Notes: generated by a model from the letters alone, not told the origin. A stretch of 64,000 nt of DNA from Hydrotalea sandarakina (GCF_003254115.1 NZ_QKZV01000002.1:310001-374000), one strand, 5' to 3'. Positions 37,902 through 47,571 are shown, counted from the first letter of the stretch. A program made the numbers and translations.

Positions 37902-38634
37902 AGTTTATGGGTGATACTTTATTAATGGCAAGTGGCTCATGGTTATTGGTGAACGATTCAATATAAACTTTGCAACTTTCTCTTAGGTTGGTATTTAATG
38001 AAACCTGAGGTAATAATTTTAAAATTTCGCATTTATAATTACCATTTTTCATATAATCAGTTACCACAATTTGGTAGGTATTGCCGGGAATTATAGGTTC
38101 ATTGTTTATGTAAATATTGGTAGCATTTCCTTGGGGTGTTATGTTATACTTAATTCCGCAAATAGGCCATCCACCATCAGCAGCCATTTGTTGAATAAAC
38201 TGGGTTAAATGTAACCCGCTAATTGAAACAATTACCAGTTGGTTATTGTAAGGTAAAAGTTGGGTTAAAGAACCGATTGTAATATTTCCCTGCGCCAAAT
38301 AACCTTTAATGGAAGCGGGATGAAGCATTGCCGCATGTATAGTTGTGCCGGTTTTTGTTTGTGCTTGGTGTAACATTGCTTGGGTTACTAAATTTCCCAA
38401 AGCACCACCTCCTTTGCCTTTATAAACATTTTCTAATGCAAAGCCTATTGTTGTATTTAAATATTTTTCAATACTATCGTTGTAGGGTTTAAGCCATTGT
38501 TGGGTAGCACTATCTGCTTGGATAGAAGATGATATGCTGTGATACTGAAACTGAACAGTTGAAACGGTTTGCGAATGGCCAATGCATGCAATACATAAGC
38601 AGGTAAAGCTACTAATGGAAATGGCCTTTAACAT
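37888..38634 (-). CDS. 5'-nucleotidase C-terminal domain protein
   Basis: A 248-residue exported protein; the signal region is SISSFTCLCIACIGHSQ. It matches the C-terminal (nucleoside-binding) domain of 5'-nucleotidases, seen in GGALGNLVTQAMLHQ, LPYNNQLVIVSISGLHL and NTYQIVVTDYMKNG. The family's N-x-GGIR substrate segment reads HPASIK here, so nucleotide binding may be changed. It overlaps the downstream metallophosphatase-domain gene by 14 bases, so the pair probably makes a two-chain equivalent of one UshA-like enzyme. Split nucleotidase pairs are, to my knowledge, recurrent in Bacteroidota. Confidence 0.85.
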   Translation of the reverse strand: MLKAISISSFTCLCIACIGHSQTVSTVQFQYHSISSSIQADSATQQWLKPYNDSIEKYLNTTIGFALENVYKGKGGGALGNLVTQAMLHQAQTKTGTTIHAAMLHPASIKGYLAQGNITIGSLTQLLPYNNQLVIVSISGLHLTQFIQQMAADGGWPICGIKYNITPQGNATNIYINNEPIIPGNTYQIVVTDYMKNGNYKCEILKLLPQVSLNTNLRESCKVYIESFTNNHEPLAINKVSPINYVYE

Positions 38635-38720
38635 AGATAGTTGGTGTTTGAGCAGTAAGGTACAAAAAAAATGTACAGAAAATATTAAAATTTAAGAATG
38701 GTATTCCCTTTTTAAACTGC

Positions 38721-38728
38721 TACATTTG
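38721..38728 (+). promoter_or_regulatory. Candidate -7 promoter element TACATTTG
   Basis: Matches the Bacteroidota TAnnTTTG consensus, 20 bases before the DUF3127 ATG. No clear -33 TTTG was found, so the call rests on the -7 element and its position. Confidence 0.4.
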
Positions 38729-38748
38729 CCGCAATAAATATTTGATAT

Positions 38749-39123
38749 ATGAGTTATGAAATTACAGGTAAGTTGGTAGCAAAATATGATATTGTTCAAC
38801 GTACCGAAACATTTAAAACACGTGAATTTGTTATTGAAAAATCGGAAGATATTGGTGGAAGAACCATTACCAATTATATAAAATTTCAGTGTGTGCAAGA
38901 TAAAACTTCTATGCCCGACCGATTTTCAATTGGTGAAACAGTAAAAGTTTTGTTTAATATAAAAGGTACTAAATGGACTAAAGATGGTAAAGAAAACTAC
39001 ATTACCAATTTAGATGCTTGGCGTATGGAATCGGCTAAACTTAGCGACATGCAAAGTAATGCTCCCGATTTTGTTCCGGATGCTACTTCCGATGATATGC
39101 CTGCCGATGATTTACCATTTTAA
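38749..39123 (+). CDS. DUF3127 domain protein
   Basis: A 124-residue soluble protein. The body YEITGKLVAKYDIVQRTETF to NYITNLDAWRM is the conserved DUF3127 domain found across Bacteroidota. Its short beta-rich sequence ending in an acidic, DDLPF-type tail is reminiscent of single-stranded DNA-binding (OB-fold) proteins with an acidic interaction tip. A nucleic-acid role is therefore plausible but is inference. It is transcribed divergently from the nucleotidase pair, 114 bases away, and 35 bases before the flavoprotein gene, so the two may share a transcript. Confidence 0.87.
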   Translation: MSYEITGKLVAKYDIVQRTETFKTREFVIEKSEDIGGRTITNYIKFQCVQDKTSMPDRFSIGETVKVLFNIKGTKWTKDGKENYITNLDAWRMESAKLSDMQSNAPDFVPDATSDDMPADDLPF

Positions 39124-39158
39124 TGGTTCATGATTTTATAGGATAAAAACCTATCAAC

Positions 39159-40817
39159 ATGCAAAAAAAAATAGTACTGCGTTTAACGCCCGATGAAGCG
39201 GCGAATGAAAAAGCTATTGAAAGCCATTTGGTTCAGCAGCTGGGCATTCCTCCAACCCGTATTTACGGATATTTTATAGAAAAAGAATCCATTGATGCAA
39301 GAAGTAGAAAGCAAATTTGGATTAATAAAACCCTTCATGTTTTTGTTGATGAACCATTTGTTAATCGTTCCATTCAACATATTGAATATTCTTCTGTTCA
39401 TAATGCAGCCCATAAAGTACTCATAATAGGTGCCGGACCTGCGGGATTATTTGCCGCATTAAAGTTGATTGAGCATGGCATACAGCCCATTATTTTAGAA
39501 CGCGGTAAATCCGTTAGAGAAAGAAGGAGAGATTTGGCCAAACTAAATAAGGAAGGTATTGTAAATGAAGATAGTAATTATTGCTTTGGAGAAGGTGGTG
39601 CAGGTACTTATAGTGATGGGAAGTTATATACCCGCAGCAATAAACGGGGAAGTATAGATAGTATTCTACAACGCTTTGTACAGTTTGGTGCCGACGAAAA
39701 AATTTTATATCAATCACATCCGCACATAGGAACCAATAAGTTGCCGCATATTATTGCTGCTATGCGGCAACAAATTATTGATGCAGGCGGGTTATGTTTT
39801 TTTGAACAGCGGGTAACAGATTTTGTTATTGAGCACAATGTTATTAAAGGTGTAATTACAGCCAATTGCCAACAATGGCATGGCAATGCAGTTATATTGG
39901 CTACCGGTCATTCTGCTCGTGATATTTTTCACCTGTTTTTTAGAAAGGGTTTAGCCATAGAAGCAAAACCATTTGCTTTAGGGGTAAGGGTTGAACATCC
40001 ACAGGCCTTAATTGATGCTATACAATACCATTGCCCATTACCGACAGCATTTCCTGCGCATAGTGAACGTAATGCGCATTTGCCGCCTGCTGCTTACAGT
40101 TTGGTAGAACAGGTAAATGATAGAGGAGTATTTAGTTTTTGTATGTGTCCCGGCGGCATTATTGCACCGGCAGCTACCTCGCCTAATGAATTGGTGGTAA
40201 ATGGATGGAGTCCATCTAAACGAAATAATCCTTTTGCCAATAGTGGAATGGTTGTGCAAGTAAATGAGGCCGATGCGGGACAATGGTTGCAAAAGCATAA
40301 ACAATGGTTGCAATTACAAATGCAGGAAAAAATGTATGCGAAGAAAGAGCATTATTTGCAACATCCATTGTTACTGCTTTTTTTTCAACAATGGGTTGAG
40401 CAACAAGCCTATGCAGCCGGTGGGGGTAAATTTGTAGCGCCTGCACAAAGAATGGTTGATTTCGTGAACAATAAAATATCTACCCAACTACCCGAGTGTA
40501 GTTATATACCAGGTGTGCAATCGGCATCCTTACAAACTGTATTGCCTGATTTTATTCATCAATCTTTGCAAAAAGGTTTTTATCAGTTTGGAAAAAAAAT
40601 GCACGGGTATTATACCAATGAAGCCTTAGTAGTTGCTACCGAAAGTAGAACTTCATCGCCGGTTCGTATACCCCGCAAAACTGAAAATTTACAGCATATA
40701 CAAGTAAAAAATTTATATCCCTGTGGGGAAGGAGCAGGTTATGCAGGTGGTATTGTTAGTGCTGCAATGGATGGTGAATTAGTTGCGGCCACTATAGCAG
40801 CAACTTTGCACCTTTAA
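39159..40817 (+). CDS. FAD-dependent dehydrogenase, COG2509-type
   Basis: A 552-residue flavoprotein. Residues 1-75 form the small N-terminal domain typical of this family. The FAD-binding motif VLIIGAGPAGLFAALKL begins at about 88, and the family block NYCFGEGGAGTYSDGKLYTR follows. A second conserved region near the C terminus reads YPCGEGAGYAGGIVSAAMDG. Members are annotated as uncharacterised NAD(P)/FAD-dependent oxidoreductases; the substrate is not known. The start at 39159 fits the family N terminus. Its neighbours give no pathway hint. Confidence 0.9.
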   Translation: MQKKIVLRLTPDEAANEKAIESHLVQQLGIPPTRIYGYFIEKESIDARSRKQIWINKTLHVFVDEPFVNRSIQHIEYSSVHNAAHKVLIIGAGPAGLFAALKLIEHGIQPIILERGKSVRERRRDLAKLNKEGIVNEDSNYCFGEGGAGTYSDGKLYTRSNKRGSIDSILQRFVQFGADEKILYQSHPHIGTNKLPHIIAAMRQQIIDAGGLCFFEQRVTDFVIEHNVIKGVITANCQQWHGNAVILATGHSARDIFHLFFRKGLAIEAKPFALGVRVEHPQALIDAIQYHCPLPTAFPAHSERNAHLPPAAYSLVEQVNDRGVFSFCMCPGGIIAPAATSPNELVVNGWSPSKRNNPFANSGMVVQVNEADAGQWLQKHKQWLQLQMQEKMYAKKEHYLQHPLLLLFFQQWVEQQAYAAGGGKFVAPAQRMVDFVNNKISTQLPECSYIPGVQSASLQTVLPDFIHQSLQKGFYQFGKKMHGYYTNEALVVATESRTSSPVRIPRKTENLQHIQVKNLYPCGEGAGYAGGIVSAAMDGELVAATIAATLHL

Positions 40818-40949
40818 TTTACTGCTGGTTTGTTAAAGTATTCCACTCATCATTAAATTTTAGTGATATAATATTTTATTAATAATAAATATTTATCTTG
40901 CTAACACTTGTTTAAAAGCGGTTTGGTAAACCCTAAATGTTAACCCTTT

Positions 40950-41891
40950 ATGAATAATGCTTTACTGCAATTGCAGCATTTAAAAAAATTTTACGCTACA
41001 CAAAAAGCTGTTGATGATATTAGTTTTGAAATAACCAATGGTAGCATATTTGGTTTGTTGGGTCCCAATGGTGCCGGTAAAACTACTTTGTTGCGTATGA
41101 TAACCGGTATCATTTATCCCGATGAAGGTACGATATTGTTTGATGGTGGGCCTTTTAATCCCATGAATGATACTGCCAAAATTGGATACATGCCTGAAGA
41201 AAGAGGGTTATACAAAAAAATGAAAATTGGTGAACAGGCTTTGTATTTAGCTCAATTAAAAGGGTTAAGTAGGGCAGAAGCACTAACTAAAATTCGTTTT
41301 TGGTTTAAAAAACTGGAAATGGAAAGTTGGTGGAATAAAAAAGTAGAAGACTTAAGTAAAGGGATGAGCCAAAAGCTGCAATTTGTTACTACCGTATTAC
41401 ACGAGCCTAAACTTATTATTTTAGATGAACCATTTAGCGGGTTAGATCCTGTGAATGCTAATCTTATTAAAGAAGAAATTTTTCGTTTAGCACAGCAGGG
41501 CGCTACCGTTATTTTCAGTACACACCGTATGGAACAAGTTGAAGAAATTTGTGACCATATTGTGTTGGTAAATCTCGGGAAAAAAATATTGGATGGAAAT
41601 GTAGGTGATATTAAACAGCAGTTCAAAGAAAATAAATTTAATATTTCATTTTCTGAACAGCCATCTGCAACAATAAACGCTGCTTTTAATGTGGTTACTC
41701 AGAATAAAAACAATTTAGTGGTTACAATTCAAGAAGGATATTCGACTAATGATGTACTGCAATTCTTCATTGATCAAAAAGTCCATATTACCCAGTTCAA
41801 TGAAATATTGCCTTCTTTAAATGATATTTTTATACAATTGGTAGAAGATAGTCAAGGGGCTGCTTCTCGAAAATTTCAAGCCATACAATAA
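40950..41891 (+). CDS. ABC transporter ATP-binding protein, NatA-like
   Basis: A 313-residue ATPase of an ABC-2 type exporter. Walker A is GPNGAGKTT (38-46), the signature motif is LSKGMSQ (135-141), Walker B is LIILDEP (155-161), and the H-loop is in IFSTHRMEQ. The C-terminal extension with a DUF4162-like region (NKFNISFSEQ onwards) is typical of NatA-type subunits. The permease gene follows after 46 bases. Such pairs export sodium, drugs or small peptides; the cargo is not evident. Confidence 0.94.
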   Translation: MNNALLQLQHLKKFYATQKAVDDISFEITNGSIFGLLGPNGAGKTTLLRMITGIIYPDEGTILFDGGPFNPMNDTAKIGYMPEERGLYKKMKIGEQALYLAQLKGLSRAEALTKIRFWFKKLEMESWWNKKVEDLSKGMSQKLQFVTTVLHEPKLIILDEPFSGLDPVNANLIKEEIFRLAQQGATVIFSTHRMEQVEEICDHIVLVNLGKKILDGNVGDIKQQFKENKFNISFSEQPSATINAAFNVVTQNKNNLVVTIQEGYSTNDVLQFFIDQKVHITQFNEILPSLNDIFIQLVEDSQGAASRKFQAIQ

Positions 41892-41937
41892 ATGCACTTG
41901 CCGTAAACTTTAACTATTACCATGTAAACATTTTAAT

Positions 41938-43269
41938 ATGAGTAAAACTTTTTTAATAGCTCGACGTGAATTTTTAACACGAGTACAAAAGAAGACTTTT
42001 TTATTAACCACCATTTTGTTACCACTACTCATTTTTGGGTTTTATGCACTTATCATTTATTTCTCGGTAAAAACCGGTGATCATATTCAAATTGCTATTG
42101 TTGATAATGCGAAGCTAATGACGAATATTAACGATAAACAAAATGGAGACATACATTTTAATGTTGTGCAAAACGTTACTACAAGCGAGTTAGATAATTT
42201 AATTCAAAAGAAGCAGATTACCGGCTATATCGTAATTCCTGAAAATTATAACATAATGGGTTTTGATACCCTTTCTCTAAAGTCTGATAAATCCATTGGA
42301 ATACTTACCCGCGATAAAATTCAAAGAAAATTTTCGGAATTATTAGAAGAAAAACGTTTAATGGCTTTGAATTTGAATAAAAAACAAATTGATAGTATTC
42401 AAAATGCCAATACATTACAATTTACCAGTTTGCAAGGTGAAAAAGATTCGAATGCCAAAGCAGGAATAAGTTATGGTGTTGGTTATTTTAGCGGCTTTTT
42501 GATATATATAATACTGTTCATTTATGGAACTATGGTAATGCGTGGTGTTATGGAAGAAAAAATGAATAGAATTGCTGAGGTAATTATAAGTAGTGTAAAA
42601 CCTTTTAAATTAATGATGGGAAAAATTACCGGAATTGGTGCCGTAGGATTAATGCAATTCATTATCTGGATTGTTTTGGTGTTGATATTGACCATGTTGT
42701 TGCCTCTATTTTTTCCTCAACTGGCTCAACAAACCAATAATTTACCTATGCAACCCGGTGCCATGCAAGCAGCAGAATCCGTAAAAAATAGCGGAGAGTT
42801 ACAGGGTATTATGTCTGCTTTAAGCACCATTAATTTCCCTTTGTTAATTGGAACATTTATTTTTTATTTTTTGGGTGGTTATTTATTATATGCTTCTTTA
42901 TTTGCAGCGGTAGGTAGTGCTGTAAATGAAGATCCACAGGATGCACAAAGTTTATTATTGCCTATTACCATGCCTATTATTTTTGCCATGGTTATTATGA
43001 CAAAGGCGGTTAATGATCCCAATAGTTCTATTGCCGTTTTTGGAAGTTTGTTTCCTTTAACTTCTCCAATTGTTATGATGGCACGTATTGCACATGGTAT
43101 TCCTAACGGTGTACCCTTGTGGCAGTTGTTGGTTAGTATGGCATTGTTAATTGGCGGCTTTTTAGCTACAACATGGCTTGCAGCTAAAATTTATAGAGTA
43201 GGTATTTTAATGTATGGTAAGAAGCCTACATGGAAAGAAATGTGGAAATGGGCTTTTTTAAAAAATTAA
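41938..43269 (+). CDS. ABC-2 type transporter permease, NatB-like
   Basis: A 443-residue membrane protein. One N-terminal helix (FLLTTILLPLLIFGFYALIIY) is followed by a long extracytoplasmic domain (about 50-175), then five or so helices in the C-terminal half. The segment GTMVMRGVMEEKMNRIAEV is the characteristic NatB/ABC-2 motif after the second helix. It pairs with the upstream ATPase. The gene ends at a strong bidirectional hairpin shared with the convergent nitronate-monooxygenase-like gene. Confidence 0.92.
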   Translation: MSKTFLIARREFLTRVQKKTFLLTTILLPLLIFGFYALIIYFSVKTGDHIQIAIVDNAKLMTNINDKQNGDIHFNVVQNVTTSELDNLIQKKQITGYIVIPENYNIMGFDTLSLKSDKSIGILTRDKIQRKFSELLEEKRLMALNLNKKQIDSIQNANTLQFTSLQGEKDSNAKAGISYGVGYFSGFLIYIILFIYGTMVMRGVMEEKMNRIAEVIISSVKPFKLMMGKITGIGAVGLMQFIIWIVLVLILTMLLPLFFPQLAQQTNNLPMQPGAMQAAESVKNSGELQGIMSALSTINFPLLIGTFIFYFLGGYLLYASLFAAVGSAVNEDPQDAQSLLLPITMPIIFAMVIMTKAVNDPNSSIAVFGSLFPLTSPIVMMARIAHGIPNGVPLWQLLVSMALLIGGFLATTWLAAKIYRVGILMYGKKPTWKEMWKWAFLKN

Positions 43270-43272
43270 TCT

Positions 43273-43306
43273 TAAGAAAGGATGGTGATTTCACCATCCT
43301 TTCTTA
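43273..43306. terminator. Bidirectional terminator between convergent genes
   Basis: A 16-base perfect inverted repeat (arms 43273-43288 and 43291-43306) with a minimal loop and T-rich ends on both strands. It lies exactly between the ABC permease stop and the stop of the minus-strand gene. Confidence 0.9.
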
Positions 43307-43307
43307 T

Positions 43308-44267
43308 TTACATGCCTTCAATAGGTTTTTGTAATGCTGCCGAAAAATCTTGCCATATTTCATTAACTATTTCTGCGGCTGGTTTTATTTCATTAATTAA
43401 GGCACTTACCTGTCCAATTTCTAATTCCCCTTCTTCTAGGTCGCCTTCAAACATTCCTTTTTTGGCACGGCCTTTACCTAATAACTGTTGTAATGTATTA
43501 ACATCAGCACCATTTAATTCTGCTGCATGTACTTCTTCAAAAAACTTATTTTTCAATAAGCGAACAGGCACATGTTTTTTCATACTTAATAAAGTATCAC
43601 CTTCTTTTGCTGCTATTACTTTTTCTTTGAAGTTAATATGTGATGAAGCTTCGGGAGTACAAACAAATCTACTTCCAATTTGTACACCATCTGCACCCAA
43701 TACCATAGCTGCCAACATTTGTCTTCCTGTTGCAATACCGCCGGCAGCAATTATTGGTATTTTCACTGCCTGTTTAACCAAAGGTATTAATACAAAAGTG
43801 GTGGTTTCTTCACGTCCATTATGTCCGCCCGCTTCAAATCCTTCGGCAACAACAGCATCAACGCCTGCTGCTTCAGCTTTTTGCGCAAATAAACTACTGC
43901 TAACCACATGTACAACGGTAATGCCTTTGCTTTTTAAAAAACTTGTGTACGTTTTTGGGTTGCCCGCACTGGTAAAAACAATAGGAACATTTAAGTCAAT
44001 AATTGTTTCAATATGTTTATCAATGTCGGGATACATTAATGGTAAATTAACTGCAAATGGTTTATCGGTAGCTTGCTTGCATTTAGTAATGTGTTCACGC
44101 AATACAGGTGGATACATACTTCCGGCCCCTATAATGCCTAATCCGCCTGCATTGCTAACTGCTGATGCCAGTTTCCAACCACTTGCCCAAACCATACCGG
44201 CTTGTATAATGGGGTATTGTATTTTAAAAAGCTTTGTAATGCTATTTGAAAACATAGCAGTGTACAT
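43308..44267 (-). CDS. Nitronate monooxygenase/FabK-like FMN oxidoreductase
   Basis: A 319-residue TIM-barrel flavoprotein. The N-terminal YPIIQAGMVWASG and SNAGGLGIIGAGSM are typical of the 2-nitropropane dioxygenase family. FMN-phosphate binding is in IIAAGGIATGRQ and GADGVQIGSRF, and the candidate catalytic His is H149 in FEAGGHNG. The family holds nitronate monooxygenases and the enoyl-ACP reductase FabK; sequence reading alone does not separate them. It is 18 bases downstream of the nucleotidyltransferase gene and likely co-transcribed with it. A 332-residue frame on the opposite strand is a shadow of this gene. Confidence 0.87.
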   Translation of the reverse strand: MYTAMFSNSITKLFKIQYPIIQAGMVWASGWKLASAVSNAGGLGIIGAGSMYPPVLREHITKCKQATDKPFAVNLPLMYPDIDKHIETIIDLNVPIVFTSAGNPKTYTSFLKSKGITVVHVVSSSLFAQKAEAAGVDAVVAEGFEAGGHNGREETTTFVLIPLVKQAVKIPIIAAGGIATGRQMLAAMVLGADGVQIGSRFVCTPEASSHINFKEKVIAAKEGDTLLSMKKHVPVRLLKNKFFEEVHAAELNGADVNTLQQLLGKGRAKKGMFEGDLEEGELEIGQVSALINEIKPAAEIVNEIWQDFSAALQKPIEGM

Positions 44268-44285
44268 TTTTGTTCAATAACTTAT

Positions 44286-45278
44286 TTATCCAAAGTCAAT
44301 TTCTGTATTGTCGCCAATATTTAAACTGCGGCTCAATCCTTTAACCGAGGCATCACTGCCAATTAAAGAATTATCCAGCACAACTTCATATAAATGCGTA
44401 TAGGAACCGATAATACTATCGCGAACTATAGAAAATTGAATGTTTGTATTGGCACCAATTGAAACATGTGGCCCAATAATCGCATTTTTTAAAGTGCAGC
44501 CCACACCAATACTAACAGGGGGAATAATAATGGTATTTTCCAGTTTAGCAGAGGGGTCTATTTTTCCGCCAAACTTTTTTAATAAAGTAGCATTACTTTC
44601 TAAAAGGGTTTCTTTTTTACCACAATCAAACCAGTTTTTTACTTTGAATGATTGGAACTTTGCACCTCTGGCAATCATACATTCTAGTGCGTCGGTTAAG
44701 TTGTATTCACCCAATGTTTTTATATTTTGGGTAAATATGTGATGCAAGCAATCATACAAAAAATTAGTTTCCTTTATTTTATACAAACCAACCAATGCCA
44801 TATTGCTTTTAGGAATGGCGGGTTTTTCAACTACTTGTTCAATAAACCCATCATCATCTATAGATGCTACGCCAAAGTTCCTGGGATCATCAACTTTCTT
44901 CACACCTAACATGCTATATGGGCTTTCTAATACTTCTTTTATGTCAAATTCGCAAATGGTATCACCAAGTGTAACAAAAACCTCATCATTGCCAACTATG
45001 TTTTTAGTTAATTCAATGGCATGGCCTGTGCCTTGGCGTTCATTTTGGTAAACAAAATGGGTAATTAAGTGCGGATAAGTTTGGTGAACATATTCCTGAA
45101 TTTTTTCACCTAAGTAACCAACTATAAAAATAAATTCCTGAATACCGGCTTCATGTAACTGATCTACAATAAAACTTAAAATAGTTTTACCCGCTATAGG
45201 AATTAAGGCTTTAGGTTGGGTATAAGTATGTGGTCTTAATTTGGTGCCGGCACCAGCAACCGGAATTATTGCTTTCAT
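44286..45278 (-). CDS. Sugar-1-phosphate nucleotidyltransferase
   Basis: A 330-residue enzyme forming NDP-sugars from sugar-1-phosphate and NTP. The N-terminal motif is IIPVAGAGTKLRPHTYTQPKA, a form of GxGTRLxPxT with Lys replacing the usual Arg. FVTLGDTICEF carries a metal-binding Asp. The C-terminal third (VSIGVGCTLKNAIIGPHVSI) is a left-handed beta-helix of hexapeptide repeats, as in RmlA-long/GlmU-like proteins. Glucose-1-phosphate thymidylyl- or uridylyltransferase activity is likely, but sugar and base specificity cannot be told. It may feed the polysaccharide cluster starting at 50.6 kb. Confidence 0.86.
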   Translation of the reverse strand: MKAIIPVAGAGTKLRPHTYTQPKALIPIAGKTILSFIVDQLHEAGIQEFIFIVGYLGEKIQEYVHQTYPHLITHFVYQNERQGTGHAIELTKNIVGNDEVFVTLGDTICEFDIKEVLESPYSMLGVKKVDDPRNFGVASIDDDGFIEQVVEKPAIPKSNMALVGLYKIKETNFLYDCLHHIFTQNIKTLGEYNLTDALECMIARGAKFQSFKVKNWFDCGKKETLLESNATLLKKFGGKIDPSAKLENTIIIPPVSIGVGCTLKNAIIGPHVSIGANTNIQFSIVRDSIIGSYTHLYEVVLDNSLIGSDASVKGLSRSLNIGDNTEIDFG

Positions 45279-45512
45279 TATTGGAGGGTAGTTTTTGGGT
45301 TTGTTTTATAACCTAAAATGATTTTAAAACTATGTTTTTTCTTTAGTATCAAAAAATAAGTTTGGGTGAATAATTTCCCGTTTTCAAATCAGTTTATTCA
45401 TCATTAAGTGCATTTTTGGGGGTGTGAAAATAGGTAAAACTTTTTTTTATAGCTAAATCAAGTTTTTTCGGCAATAGTTTTTAAAAGTTATGGCAGGCTA
45501 AGATTGAACATT

Positions 45513-45520
45513 TACTTTTG
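45513..45520 (+). promoter_or_regulatory. Candidate glyA -7 promoter element TACTTTTG
   Basis: Matches the Bacteroidota TAnnTTTG consensus, 38 bases before the glyA ATG, in the 280-base divergent gap upstream of glyA. No strong -33 element was recognised. The rest of the gap shows no gene. Confidence 0.45.
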
Positions 45521-45558
45521 CAAATATTCAATTACAAACAATTTTCAAAAGAATTTCT

Positions 45559-46839
45559 ATGCAAAAAGATACCCTTGTTTTTAATCTTATTCGTCAGGAG
45601 TTAGAGCGTCAGAGAAGAGGCATTGAATTAATTGCATCTGAAAATTTTACCAGTTTACAAGTAATGCAGGCTATGGGAAATGTGATGACGAATAAATATG
45701 CAGAGGGATACCCGGGTAGAAGATATTATGGTGGATGTGAAATTGTTGACCAAACAGAACAATTAGCCATTGATCGGTTAAAGCAAATATTTAATATAGA
45801 ATACGCTAATGTTCAACCACATAGTGGTGCACAAGCAAATGCTGCATTAATGTTGGCTATTTTGCAGCCAGGTGATGCCATTTTAGGATTAGATTTAAGC
45901 ATGGGCGGGCATTTAACACATGGTGCTGCTGTAAACTTTAGTGGAAAATTGTATCAACCCCATTTTTACGGCGTTACAAAAGAAGAAGGTTTAATTGATT
46001 ATAATATGCTGGAAGCGCAGGCCCGTAAAGTAAAACCTAAATTAATTATTTGTGGTGCCAGCGCTTACAGCCGCGATATTGATTATGCCCGAATTAGAAA
46101 AGTGGCCGATGAAGTTGGGGCTTTCGTAATGGCAGATATTGCACATCCGGCAGGTTTAATTGCCAAAGGGCTATTAGGCAATCCGTTTGAACATTGTCAT
46201 TTTGTAACATCTACTACACATAAAACTTTGCGTGGTCCTCGTGGTGGTGTTATTATGATGGGAAAAGATTTTGAAAACCCATTTGGCTTAAAAGATGTGA
46301 AAGGAAATGTGCGGATGATGAGTAATTTAATTGATATGGCAGTTTTCCCGGGCACCCAAGGTGGGCCTTTAGAGCATGTAATTGCCGCTAAAGCTGTGGC
46401 TTTTGGAGAAATTTTAACCGATGAGTTTACCCAATATGCAAAACAGGTTCAGCTCAATGCTCAAGCAATGGCAAAAGCATTCGTTGCAAAAAATTATCAA
46501 ATAATTAGTGGTGGCACAGATAATCACTTAATGCTGATTGACTTACGTAATAAAAATATTAGTGGTAAAAAAGCAGAGCAAGTTTTAGGTATGGCTGATA
46601 TTACCGCCAATAAAAATATGGTTCCCTTTGATGATAAAAGTGCTTTTGTTACTTCCGGTATTCGTTTTGGTGTGGCTGCTGTTACTACCCGTGGTTGCAA
46701 AGAGGAGCATATGAATTTTATAGTAGATGCTATTGATACTGTATTAATGAATGCCGATAATCAAGCAATCATCGAACAAACTAAGAAAAGTGTGAATGAT
46801 TGGATGCTGCAGTTTCCCTTGTATCCTGAGTTAGGTTAA
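45559..46839 (+). CDS. glyA: Serine hydroxymethyltransferase
   Basis: A 426-residue PLP enzyme interconverting serine and glycine with tetrahydrofolate, the main source of one-carbon units. Signatures are [50 protein letters not shown] and the PLP-lysine segment [14 protein letters not shown] (K222). Length and motifs are complete. The small DUF4293 gene follows after 27 bases, as is common in Bacteroidota. Confidence 0.98.
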   Translation: MQKDTLVFNLIRQELERQRRGIELIASENFTSLQVMQAMGNVMTNKYAEGYPGRRYYGGCEIVDQTEQLAIDRLKQIFNIEYANVQPHSGAQANAALMLAILQPGDAILGLDLSMGGHLTHGAAVNFSGKLYQPHFYGVTKEEGLIDYNMLEAQARKVKPKLIICGASAYSRDIDYARIRKVADEVGAFVMADIAHPAGLIAKGLLGNPFEHCHFVTSTTHKTLRGPRGGVIMMGKDFENPFGLKDVKGNVRMMSNLIDMAVFPGTQGGPLEHVIAAKAVAFGEILTDEFTQYAKQVQLNAQAMAKAFVAKNYQIISGGTDNHLMLIDLRNKNISGKKAEQVLGMADITANKNMVPFDDKSAFVTSGIRFGVAAVTTRGCKEEHMNFIVDAIDTVLMNADNQAIIEQTKKSVNDWMLQFPLYPELG

Positions 46840-46866
46840 TGTTTTTTAATTATTTAATTAAATCAT

Positions 46867-47283
46867 ATGATACAACGCATACAAACACTTTGGCTGTTAT
46901 TAACTGCAGCTTGTGCATTTATATCATTAAAGTTGCCTTTTTATACCGGTAATGTAATGGAAAACCAAAGCTCAGTATTTAAAAGCTTAACAGCTAGCAG
47001 TTCATTACTTATTAATATTATTACTGTAATTATAGGTGTGTTTGCAATTGTATTTATCTTTTTATTCAAGAATAGAAAGCGGCAGTTGTGGTTGACCTTT
47101 TTACTATTTGTACTTACCATACTGCAAATAGTGTTGTTGTATTTTCAAACAAGTTCATTTGTGCAAGGTACTTGGGCTATTTCTATTCTTATTTATATTG
47201 CTATGCCCATTTTATTAATTTTAGCTATGCGAGGTATTTATAAAGATGAACAATTGGTAAAGAGTGTAGATAGACTTCGCTAA
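46867..47283 (+). CDS. DUF4293 family membrane protein
   Basis: A 138-residue inner-membrane protein with four hydrophobic segments. The opening MIQRIQTLWLLLTAACAF is the conserved start of the Bacteroidota DUF4293 family. Its function is unknown. It lies just downstream of glyA and probably shares its transcript, which ends at the hairpin at 47340. Confidence 0.9.
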   Translation: MIQRIQTLWLLLTAACAFISLKLPFYTGNVMENQSSVFKSLTASSSLLINIITVIIGVFAIVFIFLFKNRKRQLWLTFLLFVLTILQIVLLYFQTSSFVQGTWAISILIYIAMPILLILAMRGIYKDEQLVKSVDRLR

Positions 47284-47339
47284 GAATAAATACTAAAAAA
47301 TTTTTTAAGTCATTCAATAATTTTAGTTTCTTGTTATTT

Positions 47340-47370
47340 AAAAGGATTGCTTCAAAAGTGATCCTTTTGA
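47340..47370 (+). terminator. Terminator after glyA-DUF4293
   Basis: Thirteen-base arms (47340-47352 and 47356-47368, several G-T wobbles) around a three-base loop, with T residues at the end of the right arm. It lies 57 bases after the DUF4293 stop codon. Confidence 0.7.
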
Positions 47371-47563
47371 TGTGTTTATTGGGTATTGGCCGTGCCAAAC
47401 AGAAGTTAAAAAGTGTTAAAATTTACTTTTTTTCAAAAAAATTAACGCTTACGTAAAAAATTATGTTTATGTGTAAGTGTTTTTTATTAAATGACATGTG
47501 GAAAAAAGTAAAAAATACTTAAAAAAATCCACAAAATTTTGTCTTTAATATTCCCATACACAC

Positions 47564-47571
47564 TACATTTG
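47564..47571 (+). promoter_or_regulatory. Candidate promoter -7 element TACATTTG
   Basis: Matches TAnnTTTG, with a TTTG at 47538-47541 at about the right distance for the -33 element. It is 66 bases upstream of ATG 47637, which supports that start over the in-frame codon at 47574. Confidence 0.5.

Noticed and set aside
38660-38676. GTACA/TGTAC inverted repeat in the divergent gap
   Set aside because: Only five-base arms around an A-run in AT-rich DNA; expected by chance.
43282-44280. Long plus-strand frame of 332 codons
   Set aside because: It is antisense to the well-supported nitronate-monooxygenase-like gene, rich in Ser, Cys and Pro with no recognisable domain, and it starts inside the terminator.
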